In this document: piece by piece, positions 9,047 through 17,112 of the stretch | Layout: each line of letters starts with the position of its first letter | Position numbering within the stretch: the stretch's first letter is position 1 | Assembly: GCF_001422735.1 (NCBI RefSeq) | Contig: NZ_LMLZ01000020.1 | Coordinates: forward strand, 715,272 to 779,271 | Direction of reading: 5' to 3' | Source of the DNA: Acidovorax sp. Leaf78 | GTDB taxonomy: Bacteria > Pseudomonadota > Gammaproteobacteria > Burkholderiales > Burkholderiaceae_C | DNA: 64,000 nt | Program-made: the position numbers and the translations under genes | The notes under the pieces: generated by a model | Databases searched by the model: none | Told to the model about the DNA's origin: nothing | What the model saw: the letters and a program-made list of their open reading frames with translations, nothing else

Positions 9047-9062
9047 GATAGATTGTTCTATC
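9047..9062. promoter_or_regulatory. Dyad in the azoR-lysR intergenic region
   Basis: GATAGA-TTGT-TCTATC is a perfect 6-bp inverted repeat ending 9 bases before the lysR start, in the 135-base divergent promoter region. LysR-type proteins bind interrupted dyads near their own start, so this is a candidate autoregulatory site. The factor is not proven. Confidence 0.5.
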
Positions 9063-9071
9063 AGTGGAACG

Positions 9072-10028
9072 ATGAACTTTATGCAAGACCTCAACGACAT
9101 GCTGTATTTCGCTGAAGTGGTGGAGCGCGGGGGCTTTGCAGCCGCTGGGCGCGCCCTCGGCATTCCCAAGTCCCGCCTGTCGCGGCGCGTGTCGGACCTG
9201 GAAACCCACCTGGGCGTGCGCCTGCTGCAGCGCACCACCCGAAAGCTGTCTTTGACGGAAGTCGGCGAGGCCTACCTGCGCCATTGCCAGGCCATGCGCG
9301 AGTCGGCGCAGGCGGCGGCGGACACCGTGGCCCAGGTGCAGACAGCGCCGCGCGGCACCATCCGCGTGAGCTGCCCGGTGACCCTGGCGCAGACCGTGCT
9401 GGCCGAGCTGATGCCCAAGTTCCTGGCCACCTACCCGGAGGTGCGGGTCGAGATCATGGTGAGCAACCGCGCGGTGAATCTGGTGGAGGAGGGCGTCGAC
9501 GTAGCACTGCGCGTGCGGCCGTCGGTGGAGGACAGCGGCAGCATGGTGGTCAAGCGGCTGGACCACGCCACGCAGATCCTGGTGGCCAGCCCCGAGCAAC
9601 TCATCCGCCAGGGCACCCCTGAAACGCTGGAAGATCTGGCGCGCCTGGACAGCATCGCCATGTCGGCGCCCGACGGCCGGTCCACCTGGAACCTGATCGG
9701 CCCCGGTGGTGTGCACCAGGTCGTGCACCATGCGCCGCGCTATGTGGCCGACGACCTGCTCACGCTCAAGATCGCGGCCATGGCCGGCACCGGCATCTGC
9801 TGGATGCCGGACTACATGTGCTACGAAGAAATCCGCGCCCGCCGCCTGGTGCGCGTACTGCCCGACTGGGCACCGCTGCCCGCCATCGTGCACGCCGTCT
9901 TTCCGTCGCGCCGCGGCCTGTCGCCCGCGGTGCGCCGGTTTCTGGACTACCTGGGCGAGGCCATGCCGGGCCGCAGCAGCCAAGTCACCCGGCAGGCGAT
10001 GGACGGTGTGGACGGCTCCAACATCTGA
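9072..10028 (+). CDS. LysR family transcriptional regulator
   Basis: A 318-residue regulator with an N-terminal winged HTH (about residues 5-64, core GGFAAAGRALGIPKSRLSRRVSDLE, here given by its ends GGFAAAG and RRVSDLE) and a substrate-binding domain (about 90-300) opening with PRGTIRVSCPVTLAQ. It belongs to the group that usually controls adjacent quinone or azo-reductase genes. It is divergent from azoR and a dyad lies between them, so azoR is the likely target. An alternative start 9 bases downstream (MQDLND) would also keep the HTH intact. Confidence 0.92.
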   Translation: MNFMQDLNDMLYFAEVVERGGFAAAGRALGIPKSRLSRRVSDLETHLGVRLLQRTTRKLSLTEVGEAYLRHCQAMRESAQAAADTVAQVQTAPRGTIRVSCPVTLAQTVLAELMPKFLATYPEVRVEIMVSNRAVNLVEEGVDVALRVRPSVEDSGSMVVKRLDHATQILVASPEQLIRQGTPETLEDLARLDSIAMSAPDGRSTWNLIGPGGVHQVVHHAPRYVADDLLTLKIAAMAGTGICWMPDYMCYEEIRARRLVRVLPDWAPLPAIVHAVFPSRRGLSPAVRRFLDYLGEAMPGRSSQVTRQAMDGVDGSNI

Positions 10029-10045
10029 GTGGTGCGGAGGTGGAC

Positions 10046-10621
10046 GTGGAAAAGGCGAGGCTCGGCGCGGTGGACTGGCCGGGCATCTCGGTCCGCCAGG
10101 CCTGCGGTAGCGACGCCGCATCGCTCATCGCCATCATGGACGACGCCACCCGGTACAAGGTCGAGCGCGGGGACTTGGCCTGGGGGCCGCACGGCGACTC
10201 CGCCCGCCGCGTGGCGCGCGCCATCGAGCGTGGCGAGATGCATGTGGTGAGCCACGCGGGCAAAGACATCGGCACGGCGTGCATCCAGTGGGACGACGAG
10301 CCCTACTGGGGCACACAACCGCCCGTGGCGGGGTACCTGCACGGCCTGGCCATCAACAACGGATTTCATGGCGCGGGCATCGGCAGCTGGGTGATGGACT
10401 GGGCGCAGCGCCATGTGTCGGCGCAAGGCAGGGGATGGCTGCGGCTTGATTGCTCCGCAGGCAACCCCGGCCTGTGCCGCTACTACGAGCGGTGTGGTTT
10501 CGTGCGGGTGGGCGAGCAGGTTTTTGCCAACGGCCATGTGGCAGCGCTGTACCAGCGCGCGGCAGACCGGGCGATGTACCAGCAGCCATTGACCCCCTAC
10601 CTCGGCCGAGCGTCCACCTGA
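10046..10621 (+). CDS. GNAT family N-acetyltransferase
   Basis: A 191-residue acetyltransferase. A GTG at 10046 is chosen because GCGGAGG ends 5 bases before it; reading frames extending further upstream run through the lysR gene and are not credible. Motif A is visible as LHGLAINNGFHGAGIGSWVM at about residues 96-115, followed by LRLDCSAGNPGLCRYYERCG, the usual motif B with asparagine and tyrosine. The acceptor is unknown. It starts 17 bases after lysR and may be cotranscribed with it. Confidence 0.82.
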   Translation: MEKARLGAVDWPGISVRQACGSDAASLIAIMDDATRYKVERGDLAWGPHGDSARRVARAIERGEMHVVSHAGKDIGTACIQWDDEPYWGTQPPVAGYLHGLAINNGFHGAGIGSWVMDWAQRHVSAQGRGWLRLDCSAGNPGLCRYYERCGFVRVGEQVFANGHVAALYQRAADRAMYQQPLTPYLGRAST

Positions 10622-10660
10622 CGCAGAGGTTTGTACCGGCGCCCCATTTTTGGCGCCACA

Positions 10661-11593
10661 ATGCAACCAATTGAAACTGAGTGGGCCACAGCGCACAACC
10701 GTGCGCGCTGCCCGGGACGCGCCTTGACTTCTGCCCACCCCATCGACCAGCACATCCGGCAGGTGCGCACGCACCCTACCGTGCGGGCCATCGTGATTCC
10801 TCCGTGCCCGGAGTCGCTCCTGCGGCTGCAGGCCATCATGGCCGAGCCGGAGATCGACGCCGATGCGCTCGATCAGCTGGCCTCTTCCGACGTGGCCATG
10901 GCGGCGGCGTTGATCCGCCTGGCCAACAGCCCGCTGCACGCGCTGGCGCAGCCGGTGCAAACCGTGGGCATGGCGCTCACGGTGCTGGGCTTGCACCCGT
11001 CGGTGGAGCTGCTGTCGGCCTTCATCACCCGCAACGCGCTGCTGGTGCGCTCGCCGCTGCTCGACCATTTCTGGGAAAGCTCCCAACGCCGCGCCATCGC
11101 CTGCGAGCACATCGGCCGCCAGCTCTACAGCTTCGACCCCGGCCTGGGCTACAGCTTCGGGCTGTTCTGCCATGTGGGCATGCCGGTGCTGGTGAAGGCG
11201 GTGCGCGGCTACGGGTCCACCGTGACCGAAGCACTGGCCCGCAGGGACCGCACCTTCACCCAGACCGAAAACGCCAACCACCGCACCGACCACGCGGTGA
11301 TGGGCGCCATCGTGGCCCGCACCTGGCATCTGCCCGGCGACGTGGCGCAGGCCATCTGGCTGCACCACGACTTTGCGTGCCTGGGCGACGAGCGCTTCAA
11401 CCCCACGGTGCGCCACCTGGTGGCGCTGGGGATGCTGGCCGAGTACCTGGTCAACCACCACGACAACCTGCCGCCCACGCGGGAATGGCAGGATCACGGC
11501 CAGGCCTGCATGGACCACCTGGCGGTCCCGCCGGAAGAGCTGGACCACTGGATCGACGAGCTGCACCCAGCGTTTGAAGCCGTGCGGTTCTAG
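10661..11593 (+). CDS. HDOD domain protein
   Basis: A protein of about 310 residues built on an HDOD domain, a degenerate HD-superfamily module found in signalling proteins linked to chemotaxis, stress and c-di-GMP. The region PPCPESLLRLQAIMAEPEI followed by ALIRLANSPLHAL and the helical block through FGLFCHVGM are typical. A later H..HH.FA segment recalls HD metal ligands but is not canonical. The start is uncertain: no clear ribosome binding site precedes 10661, and translation may begin downstream near 10724. Function is not predictable beyond signalling. Confidence 0.8.
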   Translation: MQPIETEWATAHNRARCPGRALTSAHPIDQHIRQVRTHPTVRAIVIPPCPESLLRLQAIMAEPEIDADALDQLASSDVAMAAALIRLANSPLHALAQPVQTVGMALTVLGLHPSVELLSAFITRNALLVRSPLLDHFWESSQRRAIACEHIGRQLYSFDPGLGYSFGLFCHVGMPVLVKAVRGYGSTVTEALARRDRTFTQTENANHRTDHAVMGAIVARTWHLPGDVAQAIWLHHDFACLGDERFNPTVRHLVALGMLAEYLVNHHDNLPPTREWQDHGQACMDHLAVPPEELDHWIDELHPAFEAVRF

Positions 11594-11600
11594 GAGCCAG

Positions 11601-12902
11601 TCAGGGCCCCGCGTCGATCAGGTCTGCGGTGCGCACGTGGCCCAGGCGGCGTGCTTGCTGCGCGGCAGTCAGGCCTGCCTGGTCTGCCAGTGCGCGATTG
11701 GCACCCAGGGCCATGATCCGCTGAACGGTGTCCGCCTGGCCGCTGGCGGCGGCCAGCATCAGCGCCGTTTTGCCCGTGTCGTCGCGGGCGTCAAGGGGGG
11801 CGCCTTGGTGCACCAGTTGCTCCACGCGCTGGGTGCGGCCCTCACGCGCTGCCTGGCGCAACGCCTGCGCCAACGCGTCGCGGGGCTCGCTGGCGGCGCT
11901 GGGCTTGGCTGCAGCGGCACCGGCCGCAACGCCCCCGCTGGCCGCATTGCTGCTTTGCAGGCTACGGGCTGGAGGCGCTGCGGGGGATGCCTGGGCGGCA
12001 GGCGTCGGCGCGGGCGCAGGGGCGTTTGCCGGCGCAGGTGCCTCGGCAGATCGCGCCGCATCCCGGGCGGCAGGCATGCGTTGCGCGGTGGCCCGCTCGC
12101 GCAATGCTTCAGGCGCGGCGGATGGGTTGGGCGGACCTGCCGGTGGCGACGGTGACGGCTGCGGCGTCTGCACGGGTGCGGGTGCTGGCGCAGGCGCGGT
12201 CTGTGGTGCCACAGCGCCATCGGTCACCAGCGGAGCGGGCGCGGGCAGCCGGGGTGCTGCTGCGTTGCTGCCTGGCTCTCGCCGGGCGGACTCGGCCTCG
12301 GTGGCCGCAGGGGCAGGGGCCGACTTGGCCTGCGGCCTCGGGGGTGTCTCTGCCGGGTCCACTCGTTCTTGGGCTGCGCGTTGGGCCGCACGTCTTTGCT
12401 GGTCCACAGCGCGGTCCTGCGTTGCCTGGGAGGGCGCTGCCGTGGGCGGTGGAGGCGCCGGGACAACGTTGGCATCCGCCGCCGCAGAAGGCGCGGTAGG
12501 TGGTGCAGTGGGTGGCGAGGTGGTTGGTGCTGCAGGTTCAGGCGCCGGCAACTCCGCGGGGGGCGATGCCGCCACTTGGCGTTCCCCGAATGCCACTTCG
12601 CGTTCTTCGGGCGTTCCGCGCTGAAACTGCAGCAGCAGCAAACCGGTCAGGCCCATCACCGCCACCGTGGCCAGGGCCGACAGCTTCCAGTACGACTGGT
12701 TCGCGGCGGCGCGCCCCGGTGCGGCTGTGGTCGGCGACGGCGCTGCAGCGGCAGACGCCGAGCCTGATCCTAAGGCCGCAGCCGCCAGCATCTGGGCATG
12801 CGCACGCACGGCATCGCGGACCTGCGCGCCGGGGCGGGCATCGTCCTGGGCGCTGGCTTGGCGGTACCGCTCGGTCAGCTCGTCGTGGTCCGGCGCGCTC
12901 AT
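11601..12902 (-). CDS. Membrane-anchored ankyrin protein, probable anti-sigma factor
   Basis: A 433-residue protein with three parts. A cytoplasmic N-terminal segment of ~70 residues (DHDELTERYRQASAQDD) could bind the sigma factor. One membrane helix follows at about 73-93 (LSALATVAVMGLTGLLLLQF). Then comes a very long Ala/Pro-rich linker of about 240 residues and a C-terminal pair of ankyrin-like repeats at about 343-433 (GKTALMLAAASGQADTVQRI). The topology places the ankyrins in the periplasm. Its start overlaps the end of the ECF sigma gene by four bases, the usual position of an anti-sigma gene. No zinc-binding anti-sigma motif is seen, so the role rests on context. Confidence 0.75.
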   Translation of the reverse strand: MSAPDHDELTERYRQASAQDDARPGAQVRDAVRAHAQMLAAAALGSGSASAAAAPSPTTAAPGRAAANQSYWKLSALATVAVMGLTGLLLLQFQRGTPEEREVAFGERQVAASPPAELPAPEPAAPTTSPPTAPPTAPSAAADANVVPAPPPPTAAPSQATQDRAVDQQRRAAQRAAQERVDPAETPPRPQAKSAPAPAATEAESARREPGSNAAAPRLPAPAPLVTDGAVAPQTAPAPAPAPVQTPQPSPSPPAGPPNPSAAPEALRERATAQRMPAARDAARSAEAPAPANAPAPAPTPAAQASPAAPPARSLQSSNAASGGVAAGAAAAKPSAASEPRDALAQALRQAAREGRTQRVEQLVHQGAPLDARDDTGKTALMLAAASGQADTVQRIMALGANRALADQAGLTAAQQARRLGHVRTADLIDAGP

Positions 12903-13513
12903 GCAAACTCCTGCAGATGCTGGCGAAGGCTGGCCCGCGCATAGCGCAGGCGGCTCTTGGCCGTTTCAAAATGGACACCGGTGGCTTGTGCAATCTCCTG
13001 CACGCTCAGGTCGCCTTCGGCCTGCAGCAAAAAGGCCTCGCGCTGCTCGAAGGGCAACTGCTCCACCGCAGCGATCAGGGCGGCGGCCTGCTCGCGGGAC
13101 TGCAGCTGGCGCACGGGTCCGAAGCCGGAGTCGGCGGCCAGCGTGTCCGCCAGGCTGCGCTCCGTGTCGTCGTTGGCATCGAGGCTCAGATGCTGCCGGG
13201 CGGTGCGGAGATGGTCCACCAGCCGGTTGTGCGCCAGGGTGAACAGCCAAGTGCGGAACCTGGCGGTGGCCTGGTAGCCGCCCGCACTGCGCGCCACGGC
13301 AAACCAGACATCCTGCAGCAGGTCGTCGGCCACCGCCTGGACCTTCACGCTGCGATAGACAAACCGCCACACCGCCAGCTCGTGCCGGCCGTACAGCGTG
13401 TCGAAGGCGCCCATATCTCCGGCGGCAAAACGCTGCATCAGCGTTTCGTCGGCGTTGTCGGCATCGTCGGAGGAGGGGGCGGTCGGCACCCGCGCATTAT
13501 GCGAGGCGCCCAT
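12899..13513 (-). CDS. ECF-type RNA polymerase sigma factor
   Basis: A 204-residue sigma-70 family protein. Region 2 spans about residues 28-98 (FAAGDMGAFDTLYGRHE and DDLLQDVWFAVAR for core binding, then FRTWLFTLAHNRLVDHLR for promoter melting and -10 recognition). Region 4 spans about 140-200 (LPFEQREAFLLQAEGDLSVQ, then ATGVHFETAKSRLRYAR for -35 recognition). It sits between a secreted-protein gene upstream and an overlapping ankyrin membrane protein downstream, all on the minus strand, which suggests an envelope-signal response. The regulon is unknown. Confidence 0.93.
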   Translation of the reverse strand: MGASHNARVPTAPSSDDADNADETLMQRFAAGDMGAFDTLYGRHELAVWRFVYRSVKVQAVADDLLQDVWFAVARSAGGYQATARFRTWLFTLAHNRLVDHLRTARQHLSLDANDDTERSLADTLAADSGFGPVRQLQSREQAAALIAAVEQLPFEQREAFLLQAEGDLSVQEIAQATGVHFETAKSRLRYARASLRQHLQEFA

Positions 13514-13571
13514 TCACCGTCGGCGCGTCGCGTGGCAGGCCGGCATGCACCGGCTGCAGCCTGCGGGCCGT

Positions 13572-14513
13572 TCAATTCGGGTCGGGCACATACGACACGT
13601 TGTCCGACTGCGGGAATGCGCGGGGCGACGGTGCGCGCGCAGGCTGCTCGCGGATCACGCCGCTGGCCACCAGGTTGGCGCGGCTGTCGTAGCGGATGCT
13701 GATCACCTCGTTGGGCTGGTCCTGCAGGCGCGTGAAGGTGGTGTGCGACACGACCGAGGTCTCGCGCTGGCCATGGGCGGTGCCCAGCCGGGGCGAGGGT
13801 GCCGGCATCGACTTGGCCACGCTGTTAGCGGACCGCTCCGACAGAGCTGATGGCGCAGCGGCAGAGGAGTCCGCTTCAGCGGCCGGGGCAGGCGCCGCCG
13901 CTGCAGGCGATGCAGGCGATGCGGGTGGCGGGGGCAGGGCACCGGCAGATGGCATGCTGCGTTGCAGCTCGGCGCTGTCGCGTGCCTCGCGCCGCTGGCG
14001 GTAGGGCTCGGGCGTGATGGACGGCACCGCCACTGGCTGCTGCTCGCGGAATAGTGCCACCCCGATCACGCCCACGTTGGCTGGACGGCCCGTGCGGCCG
14101 GCATAGGAGTTGGCGATGCTCGAAAATTCGAACGCTGCCACCTCGCTGCTGCTTTTGCGCCAGCCGGTGATCTGGTAGCGCTCGTATGGCGAGAACACAT
14201 ACCCGCGCTGGTCCCAGGCCGCGGTCTCGCCGCTGAGCACGTTCACACCGTCCACCGACGGCACGGCCAGCAAGCGCTCCCCACTGCGGTTGTGCACCGT
14301 GACCGCATAGCGTGCCCCCGGCCGGCCCGCCACCCAGTACTCGCCCCTGGCGTAGTGGACCGGCAGCGTGGCGCCGGTGTCGCGGTCCACGATGGTGATG
14401 TCGGCCAGGCGGCCGACGGCATGCGCCGGCGCGCTGGCCAGTGTCAGCACGGCAGTCAGGGCCGCGACTGCGGCGTGGGTGATTGCGGGGACGGTGAATG
14501 CACCGGTTGTCAT
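13572..14513 (-). CDS. Secreted protein of unknown function
   Basis: A 313-residue protein with a signal peptide (about residues 1-32, ending SAPAHA). The exported N-terminal domain (about 33-165) is rich in beta-forming residues, contains DRDTGATLPVHYARGEYWVA and AGRPGARYAVTVHNRSGERL, and ends with ANVGVIGVALF. I do not recognise the family with confidence. The second half is low-complexity Ala/Pro/Ser-rich sequence and then a short conserved-looking tail (VVSHTTFTRL). It starts the minus-strand group with the ECF sigma factor 58 bases downstream and may be the system's effector or sensor. Confidence 0.75.
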   Translation of the reverse strand: MTTGAFTVPAITHAAVAALTAVLTLASAPAHAVGRLADITIVDRDTGATLPVHYARGEYWVAGRPGARYAVTVHNRSGERLLAVPSVDGVNVLSGETAAWDQRGYVFSPYERYQITGWRKSSSEVAAFEFSSIANSYAGRTGRPANVGVIGVALFREQQPVAVPSITPEPYRQRREARDSAELQRSMPSAGALPPPPASPASPAAAAPAPAAEADSSAAAPSALSERSANSVAKSMPAPSPRLGTAHGQRETSVVSHTTFTRLQDQPNEVISIRYDSRANLVASGVIREQPARAPSPRAFPQSDNVSYVPDPN

Positions 14514-14585
14514 GGCAGCTCCATCAAAGTGGTTGTTGGTGCTGGGTGAAACGAACGGGGCGGGCGAATGGGGTTAAGCGGCGCT

Positions 14586-14605
14586 GAAAAATTTGAAAAT
14601 TTTTC
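14586..14605. promoter_or_regulatory. AT-rich palindrome between divergent genes
   Basis: GAAAAATTT and AAATTTTTC form a perfect 9-bp inverted repeat with a 2-base spacer, 73 bases upstream of the secreted-protein gene and about 109 bases upstream of the AAA ATPase gene. It stands out in GC-rich DNA and is a candidate operator or UP-element-like site. Confidence 0.5.
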
Positions 14606-14629
14606 CAAAGTTCAGGATGCACGGCCTGC

Positions 14630-14655
14630 CTGTGCCTGTGCGTGTGCGTGTGCCT
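14630..14655. repeat. Short hexamer repeat (TGTGCS)n
   Basis: About four imperfect TGTGC(C/G) units in the leader region of the AAA ATPase gene. It is a low-complexity tract that could vary by slippage; no function is implied. Confidence 0.5.
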
Positions 14656-14713
14656 GGGCGGCAAGGCCATGGCGCCGCCGCAGCCGGTCATTGCGCCCGT
14701 TAGCATGGGGCAC

Positions 14714-15442
14714 ATGCTGTCTGCCAAACCCTACCTCCAGAGCGTCTGCATCCGCCCGGATGCAGCCATCGACTACGACACCTACCCGTACAACATACCC
14801 GCCATCCGCGAGTTAGGTCGGCTGGAGTTTCACCCGGACGTGACGTTCTTCGTGGGTGAAAACGGTTCTGGAAAGTCGACGCTGCTGGAGGGCATTGCCC
14901 TCGCCCTCGGCTACAGCCCGGAGGGCGGCACCCGCAACTTTCAGCTGGCCACCGCGGGGTCCGAGTCGTCCCTGCATGAGGTGCTGCGGCTGGCGCGCAG
15001 CTACCGCGCGCCGAAGGATGGCTACTTTCTGCGGGCCGAGAGCTTCTTCAACGTCGCGACCTACATGGACGAGGTAGGTTACCTGGAGTCCTACGGCGGC
15101 AAGTCGCTGCATGCCCGCTCCCACGGCGAGGCGTTCATGGCGCTGCTCACCCACAAATTCCAGGGCAAGGGCTTGTACCTGCTGGACGAGCCTGAATCTG
15201 CGCTGTCGCCCAATCGGCAGTTGGCTGCGCTGGCGGCCATTCACCAGTTGGTCGAGGACAAGTCGCAGTTCATCATCGCCACGCACTCGCCCATCCTGCT
15301 GTCTTACCCGAATGCCAAGATCATCCAGTTCGACGGCGGCGGTTTGTCCGAAGTCGCGTTCGAGGAGACCGAGCACTATGTGGTGACACACGACTTTTTG
15401 AACAACTATCCGGATCGGCTCCAGCGCCTGCTCGAAGGATGA
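14714..15442 (+). CDS. Small AAA family ATPase
   Basis: A stand-alone ATPase of about 242 residues. Walker A is GENGSGKST at about residues 48-56, the ABC-like signature region is SHGEAFM, and Walker B is GLYLLDEPESALS, followed by a H-loop in IIATHSPILL. The chain resembles the compact AAA_21/23 ATPases related to ABC and SMC heads, which lack membrane segments. Such proteins occur singly in many genomes with no assigned role. Start choice is between 14705 and 14714; the latter has GGGG just upstream. It is not clearly in an operon, since the next gene has its own promoter site. Confidence 0.85.
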   Translation: MLSAKPYLQSVCIRPDAAIDYDTYPYNIPAIRELGRLEFHPDVTFFVGENGSGKSTLLEGIALALGYSPEGGTRNFQLATAGSESSLHEVLRLARSYRAPKDGYFLRAESFFNVATYMDEVGYLESYGGKSLHARSHGEAFMALLTHKFQGKGLYLLDEPESALSPNRQLAALAAIHQLVEDKSQFIIATHSPILLSYPNAKIIQFDGGGLSEVAFEETEHYVVTHDFLNNYPDRLQRLLEG

Positions 15443-15497
15443 ACGCCCCGAAGTGGATCAGCCCTATAGACCTTTTGGACATTAAGTAAGAGCTATA

Positions 15498-15514
15498 TAT
15501 TCGTTTGGGTTTTA
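15498..15514 (+). promoter_or_regulatory. CysB-like site, copy 2 (peroxiredoxin gene)
   Basis: TATTCGTTTGGGTTTTA ends 48 bases before the peroxiredoxin start. It matches the sites at 6419 and 17038 at 14 and 14 of 17 positions respectively. The surrounding AT-rich block (15481-15516) contrasts with the flanking coding DNA. Confidence 0.7.
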
Positions 15515-15562
15515 AAGGCCGGCTCGCAGAATGACCCATCAGACATTCAAGGAGCACGTTCC

Positions 15563-16204
15563 ATGGTCACCCTGCGACTCGGCGACACCGCCCCCGACTT
15601 CACCCAGGAATCCACTGCCGGCACCATCCGTTTTCACGAATGGGCGGGTGATTCGTGGGTCGTGCTGTTCTCGCACCCCGCCGACTTCACGCCCGTCTGC
15701 ACCACCGAGCTGGGCAAGACGGCCGCGCTGGGCGGCGAGTTCGCCAAGCGCCGCGTTTTGCCCATCGCCGTGAGCGTGGACCCGGTCGATTCGCACAACC
15801 GCTGGGTGGGCGACATCAACGAGACGCAGAACACCACCGTCAACTTCCCCATCCTGGCGGATGCGGACAAGAAGGTGGCAGACCTCTACGACATGATCCA
15901 CCCCAACGCATCGACCACGGTCACCGTGCGCAGCGTGTTCATCATCGACCCCAAGAAGGTCATCCGCACCACGTTCACCTACCCCGCCAGCACGGGCCGC
16001 AATTTCGACGAGATCCTGCGCGTGATCGACTCGCTGCAGCTGACCGACAGCCACAAGGTGGCCACGCCCGCCAACTGGAAGGACGGCGACGACGTGATCA
16101 TCGTGCCCAGCCTGCAGGACCCGGCCGAGATCGCGCAGCGCTTCCCCAAGGGCTTCAAGGCCGTGCGCCCCTACCTGCGCATCACGCCCCAGCCCAACAA
16201 GTAA
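15563..16204 (+). CDS. lsfA: 1-Cys peroxiredoxin (Prx6/LsfA type)
   Basis: A 213-residue thiol peroxidase that reduces hydrogen peroxide and organic hydroperoxides. The peroxidatic cysteine is C46 in HPADFTPVCTTELG. The long C-terminal dimerisation arm (PANWKDGDDVIIVPSLQDPA and KGFKAVRPYLRIT) marks the Prx6 branch, in which one cysteine suffices. In Pseudomonas the homologue LsfA is induced by sulfate starvation. Here the gene has the same 17-bp upstream site as sbp and the metQ-like gene, which fits that behaviour. AAGGAG lies 8 bases upstream of the start. The symbol is by family analogy. Confidence 0.92.
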   Translation: MVTLRLGDTAPDFTQESTAGTIRFHEWAGDSWVVLFSHPADFTPVCTTELGKTAALGGEFAKRRVLPIAVSVDPVDSHNRWVGDINETQNTTVNFPILADADKKVADLYDMIHPNASTTVTVRSVFIIDPKKVIRTTFTYPASTGRNFDEILRVIDSLQLTDSHKVATPANWKDGDDVIIVPSLQDPAEIAQRFPKGFKAVRPYLRITPQPNK

Positions 16205-16277
16205 GCGCGGCAGAAGACAAAAACCATAACCACAGGGCAGGGCCGCGGCGCAACGCCGTGGCCGGCCCCTGATCTTC

Positions 16278-16871
16278 GTGACCACCACCTCCATCATCAT
16301 CGTTCCCGGCTGGCGCGACTCCGGTCCCGGCCACTGGCAGAGCCTGTGGGCCGAGCGCCTGCCGCACGCCAGCCGCGTGATGCAGGACGACTGGATCACG
16401 CCCACCCGCGCGGCCTGGGTGGGACAGCTTGAAAAGACCGTGCTTGCGGCACCGAACCCCGTGGTGATCGTGGCGCACAGCCTGGGTTGTATCGCCACCA
16501 GCCACATCAGCCCCGAGGTTGCGGCCCGCGTGTGCGGCGCCTTGCTGGTGGCCCCCGCCGACCCCGAGCGCCGCGCGGTGCTCAGCGACTTCGCGCCGGT
16601 GCCGTATGCCGCACTGCCGTACCGCAGCATCGTGGTGGCCAGCAGCAACGACCCGTACTGCCCCATCCGCCTGGCGGGCGCCTATGCGCGGGCCTGGGGC
16701 AGCGAATTCGTGCGCATGCAGAACGCAGGGCACATCAACATCGAATCCGGCCATGGGGAATGGCCTTTGGGCTGGGCGCTGCTCCAGTCGCTGGAGGGTG
16801 AACCCGCCCTCCGGGCCCAGGCCGCCCAGCCGGCCCCGCAGCAGGCGCAGGCGTCTTCGGCCGCGCTGTAG
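16278..16871 (+). CDS. RBBP9/YdeN family alpha/beta hydrolase
   Basis: A 197-residue serine hydrolase. The N-terminal signature IIIVPGWRDSGPGHWQSLW is typical of the RBBP9/YdeN group. The nucleophile is the serine in VAHSLGC (about residue 68), with an aspartate in SSNDPYC and a histidine in AGHINIESGHGEWPLG completing a triad. The C-terminal ~25 residues are Ala/Gln-rich. Natural substrates of the group are poorly known. A GTG start is used at 16278, and the gene follows the peroxiredoxin by 73 bases on the same strand, so it may share the sulfur-type promoter. Confidence 0.88.
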   Translation: MTTTSIIIVPGWRDSGPGHWQSLWAERLPHASRVMQDDWITPTRAAWVGQLEKTVLAAPNPVVIVAHSLGCIATSHISPEVAARVCGALLVAPADPERRAVLSDFAPVPYAALPYRSIVVASSNDPYCPIRLAGAYARAWGSEFVRMQNAGHINIESGHGEWPLGWALLQSLEGEPALRAQAAQPAPQQAQASSAAL

Positions 16872-16879
16872 ATTGCTAG

Positions 16880-16932
16880 CTATCAATTTTGTAGCTACTG
16901 GCGCTTGTACTGCAAGCGCTAGAGGGTGTTTG
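16880..16932 (+). repeat. Dispersed hairpin repeat family 1, copy C
   Basis: Contains TGTAGCTACTG, then a perfect GCGCTTG (16901-16907) / CAAGCGC (16913-16919) stem, then TAGAGGGTGTTT. It follows the hydrolase gene directly and precedes the sbp promoter. Confidence 0.8.
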
Positions 16933-17030
16933 GCTGTGAGCGCAATCCTTGCGCGCGACACGCATCAGCGGCGGCTTTCGTCCGCCGCCCGGCCATAGAA
17001 AATCTATATGCCAATAGCTGATTATTTAAC

Positions 17031-17054
17031 AAGAATATATTCTTTTGAGTTTTA
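17031..17054 (+). promoter_or_regulatory. CysB-like site, copy 3 (sulfate operon)
   Basis: TATTCTTTTGAGTTTTA (17038-17054) matches the sites at 6419 and 15498 and ends 58 bases before the sbp start. It overlaps a perfect 14-bp palindrome AAGAATATATTCTT (17031-17044). Sulfate uptake operons are classic CysB targets, which supports the regulator assignment for all three sites. Confidence 0.72.
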
Positions 17055-17112
17055 AGCCGTTGATCCACACAATGGCGCATCTCCAGTACCAGCACCTTCG
17101 GGCGAAGCGACC

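Noticed and set aside
10638..10657. GGCGCC-N8-GGCGCC upstream of the HDOD gene as a terminator or operator
   Set aside because: The T-run is in the loop, not after the stem, and six-base GC palindromes are common at this composition.
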